The notes below the pieces were generated by a model. It searched no databases. It saw only the letters and a list, made by a program, of their open reading frames with translations, and was not told the origin of the DNA. Made by a program: the position numbers and the translations under genes. Below are positions 1 to 12,535 of a DNA stretch of 64,000 nucleotides, one piece after another. Each line of letters opens with the position of its first letter. Position 1 is the stretch's first letter. This DNA is from Congeria kusceri (taxonomy: Eukaryota; Mollusca; Bivalvia; Myida; Dreissenidae), in the NCBI GenBank assembly GCA_027627225.1, contig JAPFQT010000039.1:1368001-1432000 (forward strand). The letters run 5' to 3'.

Positions 1-959
1 TTAATATTAAAATCGATTTATTTTGGAATTTTTGCATTAAAATGTATGACGATGGATGAAAATATGAGTCTTACAATTGTCTTCTGTTGTTTTTGCAAAT
101 GATGACATATGTACCTTCAAAAGAATTCGTTTTGTCATTGTTTTTATTATATAAGAGAACACATGGCACGCAAAATAAGCAGAAGATGTAGTGCACCAAT
201 AATTTCTTTTAAAATAAGTATATTTTTTTGTTCTGAAATAAATATTAATTTTGTGACAAGATTTGTTATATAGAAATCTACAAAATCAAAAATATATATT
301 AAAACAAAAGTTAAATTTATTAAATTTTAAGAAAATATTCATTAATATCTTTGATGATGAAACGATTCTGAATATAGAGTACAAAAATACGAGCAATAAA
401 GCATATGCGTGTGATTTGGGTTCAAACTAATATTATCTGTTATTTATAAAACCCCGGCCTCTCACACTTCAATTAACTTGAGCAACACTATCTAGGCTTT
501 GTAATTGTTCCAATGTTCAAGGTCTGCAACAAACTGCACATGAATGCATTTCAAAACTAATTAGTAACATCGTAGGAAACTCACGACTGCTGATTCCGAA
601 GGTCGAGTCAACATGCCCATTCTCTTCCGAAATCATTCAACTCTATTTTCGACACTCATGGTTGATTGTACATATTGTATATCCAATTCACATTTCTAGT
701 AAAAATCATGAACCTGACATCAAGGCCCGTATTTTCTGTCAAATTATTAGACTTAAGAATAAAGATTAGACTCAAACTCAAGAAACGATATCTCTACGTT
801 CGCAAATATGCCGGATACCAACGTCGCTATTGTTATTAACAAATTGTTCTAAATAAAGAACTTTGTAAGTTTAGTTGTTGATTACCAATAACGATTCAAA
901 TTAACATCGTTGCTAGGACACAACAGTTTAAAAGAAAATTTCTTTATAATTACGTCTTA
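1..959. other. AT-rich intergenic DNA, no feature seen
   Basis: No reading frame with protein-like composition, no tRNA-like box and no clear repeat was seen here. Confidence 0.5.
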
Positions 960-1093
960 GTCTCAAAAAATATTGGTGATTACGTGCACTAAACGACATT
1001 TTAAAGAACACATGTTGACAAAAATAGTCTCAAAATTTATTGGGGAATACGTGCACTAAACGACATTTTAAAGAACACATGATGACAAGAATA
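960..1093. repeat. 67-bp tandem duplication
   Basis: Two adjacent copies start near 960 and 1027, offset by 67 bp. They share the block ACGTGCACTAAACGACATTT followed by AAAGAACACATG. A few substitutions separate the copies, so the duplication is not brand new. No coding content. Confidence 0.8.
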
Positions 1094-1385
1094 CCACGAT
1101 GGCTGTTTTTGTTATAACAATTACATTTTGACCAGAAACCAATGAGACATTTTATTTATATCATTATCTTGTTGTTGTTGTTTTGTCATCGGTTATAAAC
1201 AATACTGCTCAATGCTCAACTCAATAAAAAGTTAAATACATGATCAAACAACATGGGATCGTATTTTTGTTACAAATATCATGTCTTGAAGATTTTAATA
1301 CCAAACACATTGATAGAATTGGTAGAAGATTTAGTAACAAGAGCTGTTTGTAAATCAGTAATGTCCTATATAGGTTAAAAGCAAT

Positions 1386-1662
1386 CTTTAAAATATCAAG
1401 TTTGATTGTGAAAGCGGAAACCGCTAAAACGGCCAATTGTAGATAATTCAAAGGCCATAACTCCACAATTCCTGGAGCAATTTGGCTGCATATCGAACTT
1501 GGCCGAGATATTATGCCGATAAACAGACGGACAGACAGACGGAGGGACGGACGGGCTGGCGGGCGGGCGGGCGGACGGACGGACAGACAGACAGACAGAC
1601 AGAAGAAACCAATATACCCCGCCATCTTCGATGTGGGCATAATTATGATCAAGCATACCAAA
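1386..1662 (+). repeat. Dispersed repeat with CAGA/CGGA microsatellite and 3' hairpin
   Basis: The left part contains GGCCATAACTCCACAATTCC. The centre is a (CAGA)n/(CGGA)n run at about 1524-1602. The right end is a hairpin, ATACCCCGCCAT then ATGTGGGCAT. The same family, with the same ordered blocks and end, recurs at 51077-51936. Long open frames across the microsatellite on both strands come only from the simple repeat. Confidence 0.7.
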
Positions 1663-1669
1663 GATAACA

Positions 1670-1880
1670 AACTCAGTAATAGTCACGAATAAAGATTCTA
1701 ACGCTTTCAGTAATTATCACTAATAAAGATCAAGATCGTACACAAAATAATCAGCACAAATAAAGATCGTACATAAAGTTATTATGACTAATACAGCATA
1801 TACAGATCGTACACTAAGTAATCATCGCGAATACAAATCATAAATTAAGTACTCGTCACGAATGCAGATAAGAATTGTGT
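1670..1880 (+). repeat. Degenerate short tandem repeat (GATCGTACA-type)
   Basis: Diverged units of roughly 35-40 bp each carry GATCGTACA plus an ATCACGAATA-like block. The same units recur in the same orientation at about 3540-3740, so both arrays probably derive from one family. Confidence 0.55.
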
Positions 1881-2704
1881 GACATAAAAAAGAAACATTT
1901 CAAGATGCGGGCACGGAGAGATACAAGAACACTGTTTGCGCCGACAGAGAGGGAAATACCTGGTAACGCCGTTCTATTGTTTTTTTTTTTAATTAATTCA
2001 AAATGTTATTACTTTCCACGGCCTATCGTATGTATACGATATTATTACGTCTAGCGCACTGAAAAACAAAGCAACAGCAATATTAATGTCTGAGTCCTTG
2101 TTGTTATTATATAATCATAAAAGGTCGACCGTTATAAAGTGTTTGTCTCTCAGAAAAAGACGTACTCACTATCTTGCATTTGAAATATAAAAAAATATGT
2201 AAACAAACCCTTTCAATTCTCTGCCAATATCGGAAAAGTTTTTCACGTCAAGTTTCTTGAACACAATTATGAAAATTATGTAATAGTGGTCATTTCTTTT
2301 AGTTATTTCGAGGAAAGAGAAATAAATAATATTAAGTATTGGGAGGCAGAACGATAATTTCAATATAAGATGCGCAAATCAGCAACAGAAGCAGGTAAAT
2401 CGCGGTTACTTCGCAACGCCAGAATATAATAAGACGAAGACGTACACAGTTGATTATTCCAGGGATATCGTGCACTCGATGTCGCTAATAAGCTTGTCAC
2501 ACGTGTACCAGTCTATACGGAATGACTCGCATCCGGTTTATATGCTTCTGGTTCATAAATCAACTCGAACTAAGCCGCATCTCAAAATGGGAAATGTGAC
2601 ACGAAGCAGACGTGCAGACGACAATTCGTGCAAAAGAGTTTCCTCGTGTTCAGAACGGGGCAGGATATACAGTTATACACCACTGCCGAACAAGCGAATT
2701 TTCT

Positions 2705-3010
2705 GACAACCAGGCGACACAACGACGTAACACAACCAGGCGACACAACGATGTAACACAACCAGGCGACAAAACGACGTAATGCAAACAGACGACACAA
2801 CGACGTAATACAAACAGGCGACACAACTGCGTAATACAAACAGGCGACACCACGACGTAGTACAAACAGGCGACACAACGACGTTATACAAACAGGCGAC
2901 ACAACGACGTAATACAAACTGACGACACAACGGCGTAACACAACCAGGCGACACAACGGCGTAACACAACCAGGCGACGTAACACAAACAAGCGACACAA
3001 CAGCGCAACG
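2705..3010 (+). repeat. 26-bp minisatellite array
   Basis: About twelve units of period 26 are built on GCGACACAACGACGTAACAC. Because 26 is not a multiple of three, all frames cycle through the same array, which explains the long cysteine- and valine-rich open frames on the minus strand. Those are not genes. The unit resembles the 26-bp unit of the array at 19060-19580. Confidence 0.85.
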
Positions 3011-3539
3011 CAACACAATCCCATGATACACCACCAAGGCCAACATTAAAATTAACTTTGTTTGCCATTGCCTACCTACCCGACGAAAAAGTCTTTCTTT
3101 GTTAAATCAAACCAGTTTTTTAATTCCTGATATTGTATTTTTTCTTTGAGTTAAATAAAAACTCGTTCTTCTTTCATTTCGGTCGTTATCCATTGGATTA
3201 ATTAAAAAAACTATACGCTGGACCCTTGCTTATAATAAGCCATACCAAAATGCAATTCTAATCATGTTTTATCAAACGTTTGAAAAGACAACGGGCTGTT
3301 TGTCAGCATTAATTGTTTAATCAGAGATGATTGCTAGCAAACTATCGTTTTATCAACAGACACTTGATTATATTATCAAAAGCAATGTCTTTGTTATACG
3401 CTATATTTTGACGCTAAATGGATCATTCATAAACTTGTCAAAAAAAAAGACTACCTACCTATCCGTTAACAGCAACCTTAGGTAGGCAACGGTAAACAAG
3501 CAATTTTTAAGGTTGACCTAACGCACGAAGAAATCATCA

Positions 3540-3740
3540 TTCACAAAGATCAAACAGTATGCGATCGTGACGAGTTTTTTCGTAAACTGTCATGACGAAA
3601 GATCGTACAGTATGCATTAATCACAAACAAAGATCTTACACAAAGCTATAATCGTGAAAAAAGATCGTACACAAGCCGATCACCATGAATACGAATCGTA
3701 CAGTATGTGTCGTCATGGACAAAGATCTAATACATATCAT
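3540..3740 (+). repeat. Degenerate short tandem repeat, second array
   Basis: It carries GATCGTACAGTATGCATTAA and GATCGTACACAAGCCGATCA blocks alternating with ATCACGAA-like blocks, matching the array at 1670-1880. Confidence 0.5.
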
Positions 3741-4363
3741 AAACAAAGCAATTATTAGGAAAAATGATAATTTTGTTACAAATTACAAGCAAACGCCATT
3801 ATAAAACGTCAGTATCTTGTCACGTTTCGTTTTAGAATCCACATACACAACACATACTCGACGAGTGTTTGCAGGTTTAGTTTTACGCTGGTCCATTCAC
3901 ATGAAGAAATCAACAATACTTTAAGTCGTGTCCATTTCTTTTGGGCCGGAAGTGGGAGGGGAAACGAAAAATACGAGTCAAGCCCCAAGGTCATGTGCCT
4001 TATTTTCAACTCAGTTACGAACGACTTACGAACCTTTCTAAATAAGGGACCAGGTCGCGCCTTTGAAGATTATTACGGTGTAATAAACATGACAATGAGT
4101 TTGTGCAGGGACGTGAATGAAAAACAATACCTTGTTCGTAATATGCTTAAATCACAAGAATCTAATCTTATTCTTCTCCATTGTCGAAAAAAGTAGTGCA
4201 CCTGTACCAGTGATTATATAGGTCAGGACGGTCCTAACAAGTCACTTGCTTCCGATCTGTAAACTTCCGGTTTACGCGACAGCTCGACTTGATCCACACG
4301 GTATGTCCAATCAAAATTTGGCACAGTGGCACAGAGCAGTCGTCGAGCATTTGATTTCTGCAG

Positions 4364-4547
4364 GCGACAGTTTAAGTTTGAACCTATTTATTTTATCTCG
4401 AATGCATCGAAAGCCTTGGGCTTATAGAGACACTCTCGAGTCCGTTTCCTGGGAAGAACCAGTACTTGGTGTCTTTGGAAAGATCTTGAGAACGCTCTCT
4501 GAGTGGGGATCGAACCCGGAACCAAGGCAGACACCATTGCGACAGTT
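4364..4547 (-). mobile_element. tRNA-headed SINE, 5'-truncated copy
   Basis: This is a retroposed short element on the minus strand, about 166 bp between 9-bp target-site duplications GCGACAGTT (4364-4372 and 4539-4547). Read on the minus strand it has an RNA polymerase III B box (GGGTTCGATCC), the body block ACCAGTACTGG..., and a tail containing GGCTTTCGATGCA. The A-box part is missing, so the copy is 5'-truncated. Other copies lie at 42869-43075 and 54962-55164. Confidence 0.8.
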
Positions 4548-5399
4548 GCATGTGTCCAGACAGAGGCAGGGATGAAAGGCCAGTCAATGTACCGCCATGC
4601 AAGCAGAACGTTTGAGACGTCGTATGATCTAAAGCGAGCGCGCTATAAACTTCAGCTTGTATGGTTTTACATTTGTTCTGATTTTGTTCTATTTTTATGT
4701 TTTAATGATTCTCAATCATTTATACATATTCAGAAACACGCATTTGGACGGGCGAAGCTATGATATTTATTTTCAAAATCCGGACGCAGACTGGGTCAAT
4801 ATACTTAGGTCTGATTAATTCCAATGTGTCCGGACACAACCAACACAACCAACGATCATCAGTTTTTTATCCGTATCAAACAGAAAAATTATAATTGTGA
4901 ACTATTATTTAACATGTTCTTGTATATTGTATCAAATTAAACCGCCTAATTAGTTATCAGAAGATTATAACAATGTAAGTTGTATATATTAAGCAATATA
5001 CACGCATTTTTGTTATAATTGATTGTCATCAGTCTAAATAGTGAATATTTTGAAACTGCTGAAAAGCAATTACTTCAATTGTAGTCATTTTGTCTTTTAA
5101 TAAATCATTCACGTTACTTGGTGGTAGTTTGAGAGCGAAGACCTCCGCCATGGCAGCTCGATCACCCACGTGGTATGTTACTAATCCAGTATACACCATA
5201 ATGTTAAAATCTATCAATAATAACGAATCTTTCCAAACAAAAATCCTGGATCCAGTCGGTGATCCGGATCACGAAAACAATTTAATCATTTGTTGATTTG
5301 CAGAATATCGACTTTTTCAGAAAAAAAATCATGCAAATCCGTTCATAAAGTTTTTGCGTAAAGCTGCGAACAAACAAACAAGCAAACTGACAGACACAC

Positions 5400-5640
<241 letters not shown>

Positions 5641-6379
5641 CCGGCAAAAACTAAACCTCCTTGAAATCGTTACATCATAGAGAAAGTTTACACCCGGCCC
5701 ATCGGGCCTATATGTCACCTCGATACAAACATTATATAAAGCATAATACAAAAGAAGAAGAAAATATTACTTTAATATCAACAGTGCAGAGAATGTTCAT
5801 AGATACTAGAACTCCGCAAGTCGGATACATTAAACAATATTTGTCTATACTTGTAATATATTCTATTACGACACTCGGCTTGATTTCCATAGACAAACAA
5901 GAAAAATAAGTATAGGTTTATTCTGAAATAATAGTAGGCGAAGCCTCATGTTTTGAAAATAATTATGAAGATTTTAGGACAATTTTAAATTAAAATGCAC
6001 GTGCTTAAACGCGCACTAGCAAAATCGTAACAAACTTACCATTTCTGTATTGAAACAAAAACCAAATATTTTATGATACATTTTATAAATATAATTTATT
6101 TTCATTGATTTCTCACAAGAAGATCAAAGTTACTATAGCCATATAAGGTAAACTGGCGGACATATTTTTATAACAAATCAAAATTAATTGCACGAATTTG
6201 GTAGAATCGCCATTTATTCCGAAATACAGCAAGTGGTTCTGACCAAGAGACTTTTATATTTCTGAGATGCTTATACATTTGGTTGCTTTCGTTTTCTACA
6301 TATTGCAGCAATCAGAGGATCAACCCCATGAACATTTGCCATGTTTAAAATCCACTAAGAGGTTTCAGAGAACTTGCTG
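5641..6379. other. No feature seen
   Basis: AT-rich sequence after the microsatellite. I see no gene, RNA or recognisable repeat end here. Confidence 0.4.
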
Positions 6380-7555
6380 ACAGTAATTGTTCAACTGATC
6401 CTCGTAGTAGCCAAAACCAATTAAATTGTATTAATGCATATTCTAGAAAATGGGGCCTCAAAGGAAAAGTGGGAAAAACTAAGGTGTGTAATTTTGAAAG
6501 TACAAATATAGAATTGTTCACAATGGGGACACAATGGTGACAAAATGGTTGTCTTTTTTCACATACTTAGGTGTCACATTTTTCTACAACGGCTCTTTTA
6601 CATGCAGTCGATGCATTATATGAACAGGCTCTCAAAGAATATACTCATTTAATTTCATTAATTAGCAGAATCAAATTAGATATTAATAGAAACTGTCACT
6701 TTTTGACGCAATGTTAACACCTATAATAACTAATGGCTCCAAGGTCTGTGAAATATACGATCTGCTTGAGGTAGATAAATTGCACTACACATTGTGTGAG
6801 CAGATACTTGAGGTTCGTCAACAAACATCAAATACTACTGTATTAGGCGAACTTGGCCGATTCCCATTTTCTGTCATATGCAAAGAAAGAGCCCAAAACT
6901 ATTGGTGCCAAATCACGAAATCACAGAACACTTTCATTTTAAAAGTATTTATTAACTTAACCACTGATGAAGCTTGCATCAATATTGATCGTACATTTTG
7001 TTGACCAAATGCTGTTAAAACTACACTTAATTTACTTGGTTTCAGTAACCTGTGGTTGTGACAAAATCATGATGTCAATTATACATATATGTTGAAACAA
7101 ACAGTCCGTGATGTTCACATTCAAACTTGATATGAGTGTATACAGTCTCAGAGTAAACTTAAATAGTACACCAAATTTAAAAAAATGGAATTTTGTTTTG
7201 AAACTTATTTGAATTGAATCGACAATAAAAAGCATATAATAGCACTGAGTAGATTTCGATTGTGTTCACATCATTTAGAAATTGAAAAAGGAAGAGTTAA
7301 TAATATTAACATCGATGATCTTATGTGTAAAGTGTGTAACACTGGAATGATCAAATCTGAATTTCATTTCCGGTGTATTTGTCCAAAATATAGAGATCTG
7401 AGGTCTAAATACAACATACAACTGTCATTTAATACCTTCAATTATTTTGAAAACTAACTGTCTTCAAAGTCTGTCAAACGTATTCGTAAAGCATCCAGAT
7501 TTATTTTTTATTTTGCAATGTTAAAACAAAAAGATATCATCGACCTTTCTGTTGC
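6380..7555 (+). pseudogene. Decayed non-LTR retrotransposon reverse transcriptase, 3' part
   Basis: This is the 3' part of a LINE-type ORF2, the polyprotein that reverse-transcribes element RNA at the target site. Near 6430-6490 the plus strand reads SRKWGLKGKVGKTKV, like the end of the reverse transcriptase palm. From 6711 it reads ITNGSKVCEIYDLLEVDKLH and then GELGRFPFSVICKERAQNYW, the region after the RT domain. From 7260 a C-terminal finger follows, CKVC then HFRCICPKYRDLRSKY (Cys-Cys-His-Cys). The trace continues to about 7555 (RIRKASRFIFYF). Stops and frame changes separate the blocks, and the endonuclease and main RT palm are absent, so it is dead and 5'-truncated. The clade is not certain. 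Confidence 0.8.
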
Positions 7556-7999
7556 TGGCTTGTTGTTTCAAATGCTTTACATTACTTGGATTTGTTTATG
7601 TTATATTGTTTTGTCATATACTGATATTCTTAGCATTCTATTTATTATTTTCTTATCCAGTCTATCTTCATCTCACTGTGTATATGTACTTATAGCATGA
7701 TTGTCTGTTGACAAAAGCGTGTATTGCTGATTATGCAAACAAACCAAACTATACTATTGATGACGCCGAACGACGGACTGTTCCTGACCACAAAAGCTCA
7801 CCAAAGCCTTGTCACCCTTGAGCAGTTCGTATACAAGTGGAAACGATCGCCCTATGCACAAACCCCTTACTCAGCCTTCAATATAAGCAGTCCTTCCAGG
7901 GCCCATATTTATAAGGATTCTTAAACTACTTTGAACTTACATTGAGCATAAGGCAAAAGTAAAATGTGTGTTTGAAACACTAGGACCATATTTTTCACA

Positions 8000-8110
8000 A
8001 ATCATATTTTTCACACGCGTAAAAAATAGGATCTCATTTTTTACAGGTGTGAAAAAAGGATCTCATTCTTTACACATCGCAATCTCATTTTTCACATTTT
8101 CTGTGAAATT
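8000..8110 (+). repeat. Short degenerate TTTTTCACA repeat
   Basis: Repeated ATTTTTCACA and GGATCTCATTTTTTACA blocks form a degenerate local array. No gene content. Confidence 0.5.
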
Positions 8111-8254
8111 TGTGATCGAGTCCAGTTCTTGATATTCACTCAAATCATATTCTTCACACAGGAAAAAAAATTGTTCAAAATTTCAAAAAAATTAATTTGT
8201 TACAACATAATCCTATTTTTCACACTGTTTTTGCCCGAAAAAAACGGGGCATTT

Positions 8255-8455
8255 ACGGTACGGTACGTTATGCATGGTACGGAACGGTACCGGCCGGTTA
8301 AGTACGGTACAGGTTGGTTTAGTAAAGCATGGCATGTGTGGTGGTTTGTAATGCTATGGTGTGGAAAGGTACGGTACGGTACGGTAAGGTTAGATACGGT
8401 ACGGTTAGGTACGGTACGGTATGATACGATAAGGGAGGCACAGTTAGCTACGCTA
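8255..8455 (+). repeat. GGTAC-rich degenerate simple repeat
   Basis: Many ACGGT / GGTACGGTACGGTA units, interrupted by other sequence, form an imperfect array with self-complementary GGTACC-like sites. The apparent open frame across it has no protein-like content. Confidence 0.75.
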
Positions 8456-9060
8456 CTGTAGGTTCAAGGTCTAATTACCTCAAAACGGAAGTCACATCCT
8501 CAGGGTTACATGCTATCAGTTAGATAATAAGCACATGTGGCTGAGTGCAGGATGCATATAATTTATAAAATACAGATTAAATTATATGTTTTGGTATCAT
8601 TTTAAAGGTATATATGTAAGCAATAAGAAAAAAGACAGTTTTGTGCACTACTTGTTTGTCTAGTGGTTCCCAGCTTCATAACTGTTGGCCCATGTATTCA
8701 TGCGCAAAATGGCAGCCTCCATGCCCGTCAAAACCGGTGTGTTTTTTCTAAGGTAAATATTTTGAGTTACAACGCATATAATTTTTTGACATGCTGTTTC
8801 TTCAAAAGGTTATGTCCTCATCTTTCCAACAATGTATGGTGATATAATGGAAAGTATTTGGTCATGGTGAAAAGTGAGATCAAATTTTGAATATTTTATA
8901 TGTAACAAAGAAGGAATTTATTTGCGCATGCGTAACCTCAAACGTACTTCCCAACATGTGCGGAGGGTTCTAATAAGGTCATGATATTACCGTCCGTCTA
9001 TACGTATATTATATGCACAAAGATATTATTTTGCCAATTAAACCACGAACAAAATACTAG

Positions 9061-9640
9061 AAAGAAACATATACATACTATTGCATAATCGTATGGAACA
9101 ATTTACCATTGGAATTAAGAAATAAATCTTCATTACCATCATTCAAACGAGCATATAAAACATATTTACTTGAACAAGTCTAATAGATGTAACACAAATA
9201 TCACAATTATAATACTGATATAGATATATTTATTGAAATTTAGAAAATGTATATTGAAATTGATGTTGTTAGCAAATAATTATATTTGTTTTGTATATGG
9301 AGAATATTTATATAAAAATGTAACTGTTTTATGAATGTATCAATGCATTGTGCATAATTTCTGTTTTCTATTGCTGTCTGTCATGCTTTGTAATTGTTTT
9401 TTATTGAGAAAATTATTATTATTATTATTATTATTATTGCCATTATCATTATTATTATCATTATTAAATTTACTGTGTGCTTGTTTTGCAATTATATGTT
9501 AAATGTGAATTTGGTTGAATGTTTGAATGTGTATGAAGGCCATATGAAAATAAGGTATGTTTTTGTCATGACAATACTATGTCTTATATGTCACCTTCGT
9601 AAAATAAAGTGATTATTATTATTATTATTATTATTATTTC
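9061..9640 (+). pseudogene. Second non-LTR retrotransposon 3' end with ATT tail
   Basis: After an in-frame TAG at 9058-9060, forty codons to TAA at 9181-9183 include VWNNLPLELRNKSSLPSFKR and AYKTYLLEQV. This is the typical C-terminus of LINE ORF2 proteins (WNxLP...SFKxxLKxYL). It is followed by an AT-rich 3' UTR-like stretch and two (ATT)n runs, at about 9413-9438 and 9613-9639; the second follows AATAAAGTG, as a retroposon 3' tail would. Everything upstream is lost or unrecognisable. It is separate from the remnant at 6380-7555. Confidence 0.7.
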
Positions 9641-10059
9641 GGGCGGACATATGCACATGTTTATTTTGGTTTTACTAATCCAAAAATAGTATATATATAT
9701 ATAAATGTCATGTATGTCGGCGAATGCTGTGCGTTTCTAATATTTACACCACTCTGAGAGCACATTATGTTCTGTGTCTTAGTTTAAAATCAGTATATTT
9801 GTGTTCTTTTTTAATAAATGAAATAAGACAAAATTGTCTAAGAATTGTTAAAGTAAATATCCGTGACAAAATAAAACAATGTGTTTGTTTATATTTTGGA
9901 CATGAAATACGATTTTCTCTGCTAATATAAGCTTTAAGTTTAATTACTGTCAATGTAACAAAGTAATGGTGTATTTATAAAAGCAACAATACTTAAAAAC
10001 ACCATAAACTAATATATCGGAATGTAGAACAGTCACTAGAACACTATAATCCGTGCGAG

Positions 10060-10200
10060 TCAATGTAAGGGAAGCAACTGCTGTCAGCACTTTGGTATGG
10101 AGTAACACCTTGTTGTCTCCCGTGCAACAATTGGATTTTGTTGTTTGTACAAACGCTTTTGCATTTTTTGGTCGCAAAACAATAATTGATATACAACCCC
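10060..10200 (+). repeat. Dispersed repeat, copy 1 (shared with about 16020-16190)
   Basis: GGAAGCAACTGCTG, then TTGTTGTCTCCCGTGC, and further on an AATAATT-rich block occur in the same order as at 16020-16190. Family unknown. Confidence 0.5.
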
Positions 10201-10494
10201 TATGCTCATAGTTCGTTTTTATTGCATCGATATTAGCACGGACTGACCTGAACAACGAATGTAAGTTAATCACATGCTTCATTTCTTTTAAACTAAATAA
10301 AATGCAATGATGTTTGGTTTATAGAAAATCAACCAATTTTATTTAAATGAACGATATCTGTGTATGTTATTAATTTTTATTGAGTACACCGGTATTCTTT
10401 TTCATATGATCATCGCCTCCTATAAAACGTGTTAGTTGCGTTATTAATGAAAGTGAAAGCTACAGGAGGCAAACCTAGATCTTTGAGTGCCCGG

Positions 10495-10585
10495 TATGAA
10501 GCATTTAGTATAAGTTGCACTTCGGGGGTTCGGATCTGCGACCACTGGGTTTTTGAAGTCAGTGTGTCAACACTCGACCACGGAT
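10495..10585 (-). repeat. Possible tRNA-derived repeat fragment
   Basis: On the minus strand GTGGTCGAGTG resembles an A box and AGATCCGAACCCCC is a poor B-box-like block about 50 bp later. The stems do not form a tRNA cloverleaf, so at most this is an old SINE-like fragment. Confidence 0.25.
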
Positions 10586-11429
10586 CCGCTATGAATGATA
10601 TCTCTGTACGTGACAATAATGTTATGTCTCTAATCATGTGTTAAGTAAGATAAGGCACTGAAATGTAAGTACATGTATATCAAAGGAATACACTATATCC
10701 GAGTCACAGTTTTGTTTTCAATAATGCTGGCATCGCTCTCAAACTACGCATATACTATTAGTATATTCGTTGCAATAACAAGTAACAGTAAGTATTAAAT
10801 TGTTTCAAAATATTGTATCGCGTAATGATGTATTTATTGCATTTCAAGTATAATACGGCATACATTCCAGATAAGATGTCTGAATCCTCACAATATCCGT
10901 ATGTTGCGTGAATATGTGAGCATGTGCCAAGTTCAGGGACTCAATGAGTTTTAAAACATCTGCAACAACAAGAAGTGTTCAACTGCAATTGTATACGCTT
11001 TTGAAATTATTGTCATTTTTGTTGAAAACCACAACCCGTGACAAGTTACAGGCGCGGTAACAGGATTTGGGGTTAGAAGGGGCGGAAAATTAGTCACTAC
11101 CTACAGAACTGAAGTTGCGATTCAATGATTATACGACTGTGTGATGTTTAAGCAACATGGGGGGTATATTTCACCCATGGTATTCTTAAGTGTAGTTAGA
11201 GAAATTGCTGTAGCAGAAGTTCATCCTTTTTATTCAATTAAAGTACATCTGTTTCAGCCTTCGGACAAGTATGACATTTTTAGATGGCCTTTGTCAATGT
11301 CAGCTATTAGAAAAATGTGATTTGACAAGAGCAGTTTAGCGAAAGTACCACAACACACGTGAGATGACTTACGATGAATTAATTGATTTAAGAAATAATT
11401 TTCCATTTACAGTCACACCGATTTGTCGT

Positions 11430-11675
11430 TCTGATGCGGTATATTAACCCGGTATATTAACGCTCTCGTGATTTAAATTAGACCCCAAATCGTTGTTTAT
11501 TAGGCGATAAACAACGATAGAGCGAAAATTATTTCGATTCTAACATGACATGACCACATTTTATGCGAATAATATTTTATTGTTTCGTATCTAATTTATT
11601 TCGGGTTGTTTATTGGCAGTTTACCACCGGTGAATTCTTTGTCTATAGAAAACTCTGCGCGTGTCATGTTAGGAT
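11430..11675 (+). repeat. Foldback repeat family, copy A
   Basis: It contains CGTTGTTTATTAGGCGATAA, AAATTATTTCGATTCTAACA, GGTTGTTTATTGGCAGTTTA and TTCTTTGTCTATAGAAAA in the order that defines this family. Orientation is the same as copy C (27370) and opposite to copies B, E and F. The left arm is degraded. Confidence 0.65.
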
Positions 11676-11826
11676 GAAGAACAAATAATTGAAAACGGGG
11701 CGGAATATGTGTGAGGTTTTCAATATCAAATGTCGGATGACCCGTTCTAAATCTCCATATGAGTTTCTCTTTGTTGCGCTGACCGTGATACAGCTATGGA
11801 AGTGGGAATCTGGTTGTCTAAATGAG

Positions 11827-12198
11827 TATAGGGATATGGAGTAAGTCCCACTGCATTTGGTCAACATATTACCAAATATTATGTACATAGTGTTGAAGTC
11901 AATCACATTTACATTCATATATAGGGATATGGAGTAAGTCCCACTGCATTTGGTCAACATATCACCAAATAGTATGTACATAGTGTTGAAGTCAATCACA
12001 TTTACATTCATATATAGGGATATGGAGTAAGTCCCACTGCATTTGGTCAACATATTACCAAATATTATGTACATAGTGTTGAAGTCAATCACATTTACAT
12101 TCATATATAGGGATATGGAGTAAGTCCCACTGCATTTGGTCAACATATTACCAAATATTATGTACATAGTGTTGAAGTCAATCACATTTACATTCATA
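11827..12198 (+). repeat. 93-bp tandem repeat, four copies
   Basis: Units start at 11827, 11920, 12013 and 12106, exactly 93 bp apart and almost identical; unit 2 differs around ATCACCAAATAGTATG. The period is 31 codons, so a minus-strand frame stays open across the array and repeats a 31-residue motif that begins MNVNVIDFNTMY. I treat this as a consequence of the period, not a gene. The array abuts foldback copy B at about 12200. Confidence 0.9.
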
Positions 12199-12204
12199 TA
12201 TAAT

Positions 12205-12535
12205 ACATAATTGCATGATACTCGCTAATTTTTCAAAAGACAAAGAACAAAATTCTCGTTGTAAACTCCCCAAAAAACAACGCAAAAAGAAGTTCTTATT
12301 CTGAGCGGAGCATTGTAAAAATTAGTTTCAATTACAATTACAAAAATATTTGTCAAATCATGTTAGAATCAAAATAATATTTGCGTTACCCAATAACAAC
12401 TCTCTGTCGTTCTGACGTGGCTATGAAAAACAACTCGGGCTAACGCCCTCGTGGTTTACTTACTACGCATCAGAACTCGAAATCGTTGTTAACTGGCCGA
12501 TAAACAACGATAAATCTAAAATTATTTCTTAAATA
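12205..12535 (-). repeat. Foldback repeat family, copy B (near full length)
   Basis: In this orientation the blocks run: GATACTCGCTAATTTTTC, AGACAAAGAACAAAATTC, TTCTGAGCGGAGCATTGTAA, AATCATGTTAGAATCAAAAT, a long inverted repeat whose arms both contain CGTTGTTTATCGGCC-like sequence, then a degenerate AAATTATTTCTTA end. The right half folds into a hairpin with arms of roughly 85 bp around GGGCTAACGCCC. No coding capacity; MITE-like. Confidence 0.75.

Noticed and set aside
1221..1686. Open frames on both strands with Cys/Val/Leu/Ser or Arg/Gly repeats
   Set aside because: They read through the CAGA/CGGA microsatellite; residues simply follow the repeat period.
2582..3068. Three overlapping minus-strand frames rich in Cys, Val and Tyr
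   Set aside because: All come from the 26-bp minisatellite, which looks the same in every frame.
11664..12197. 177-codon minus-strand frame with four 31-residue repeats
   Set aside because: The 93-bp period guarantees an open frame if one unit lacks a stop. No signal peptide, known repeat fold or codon signal was seen.
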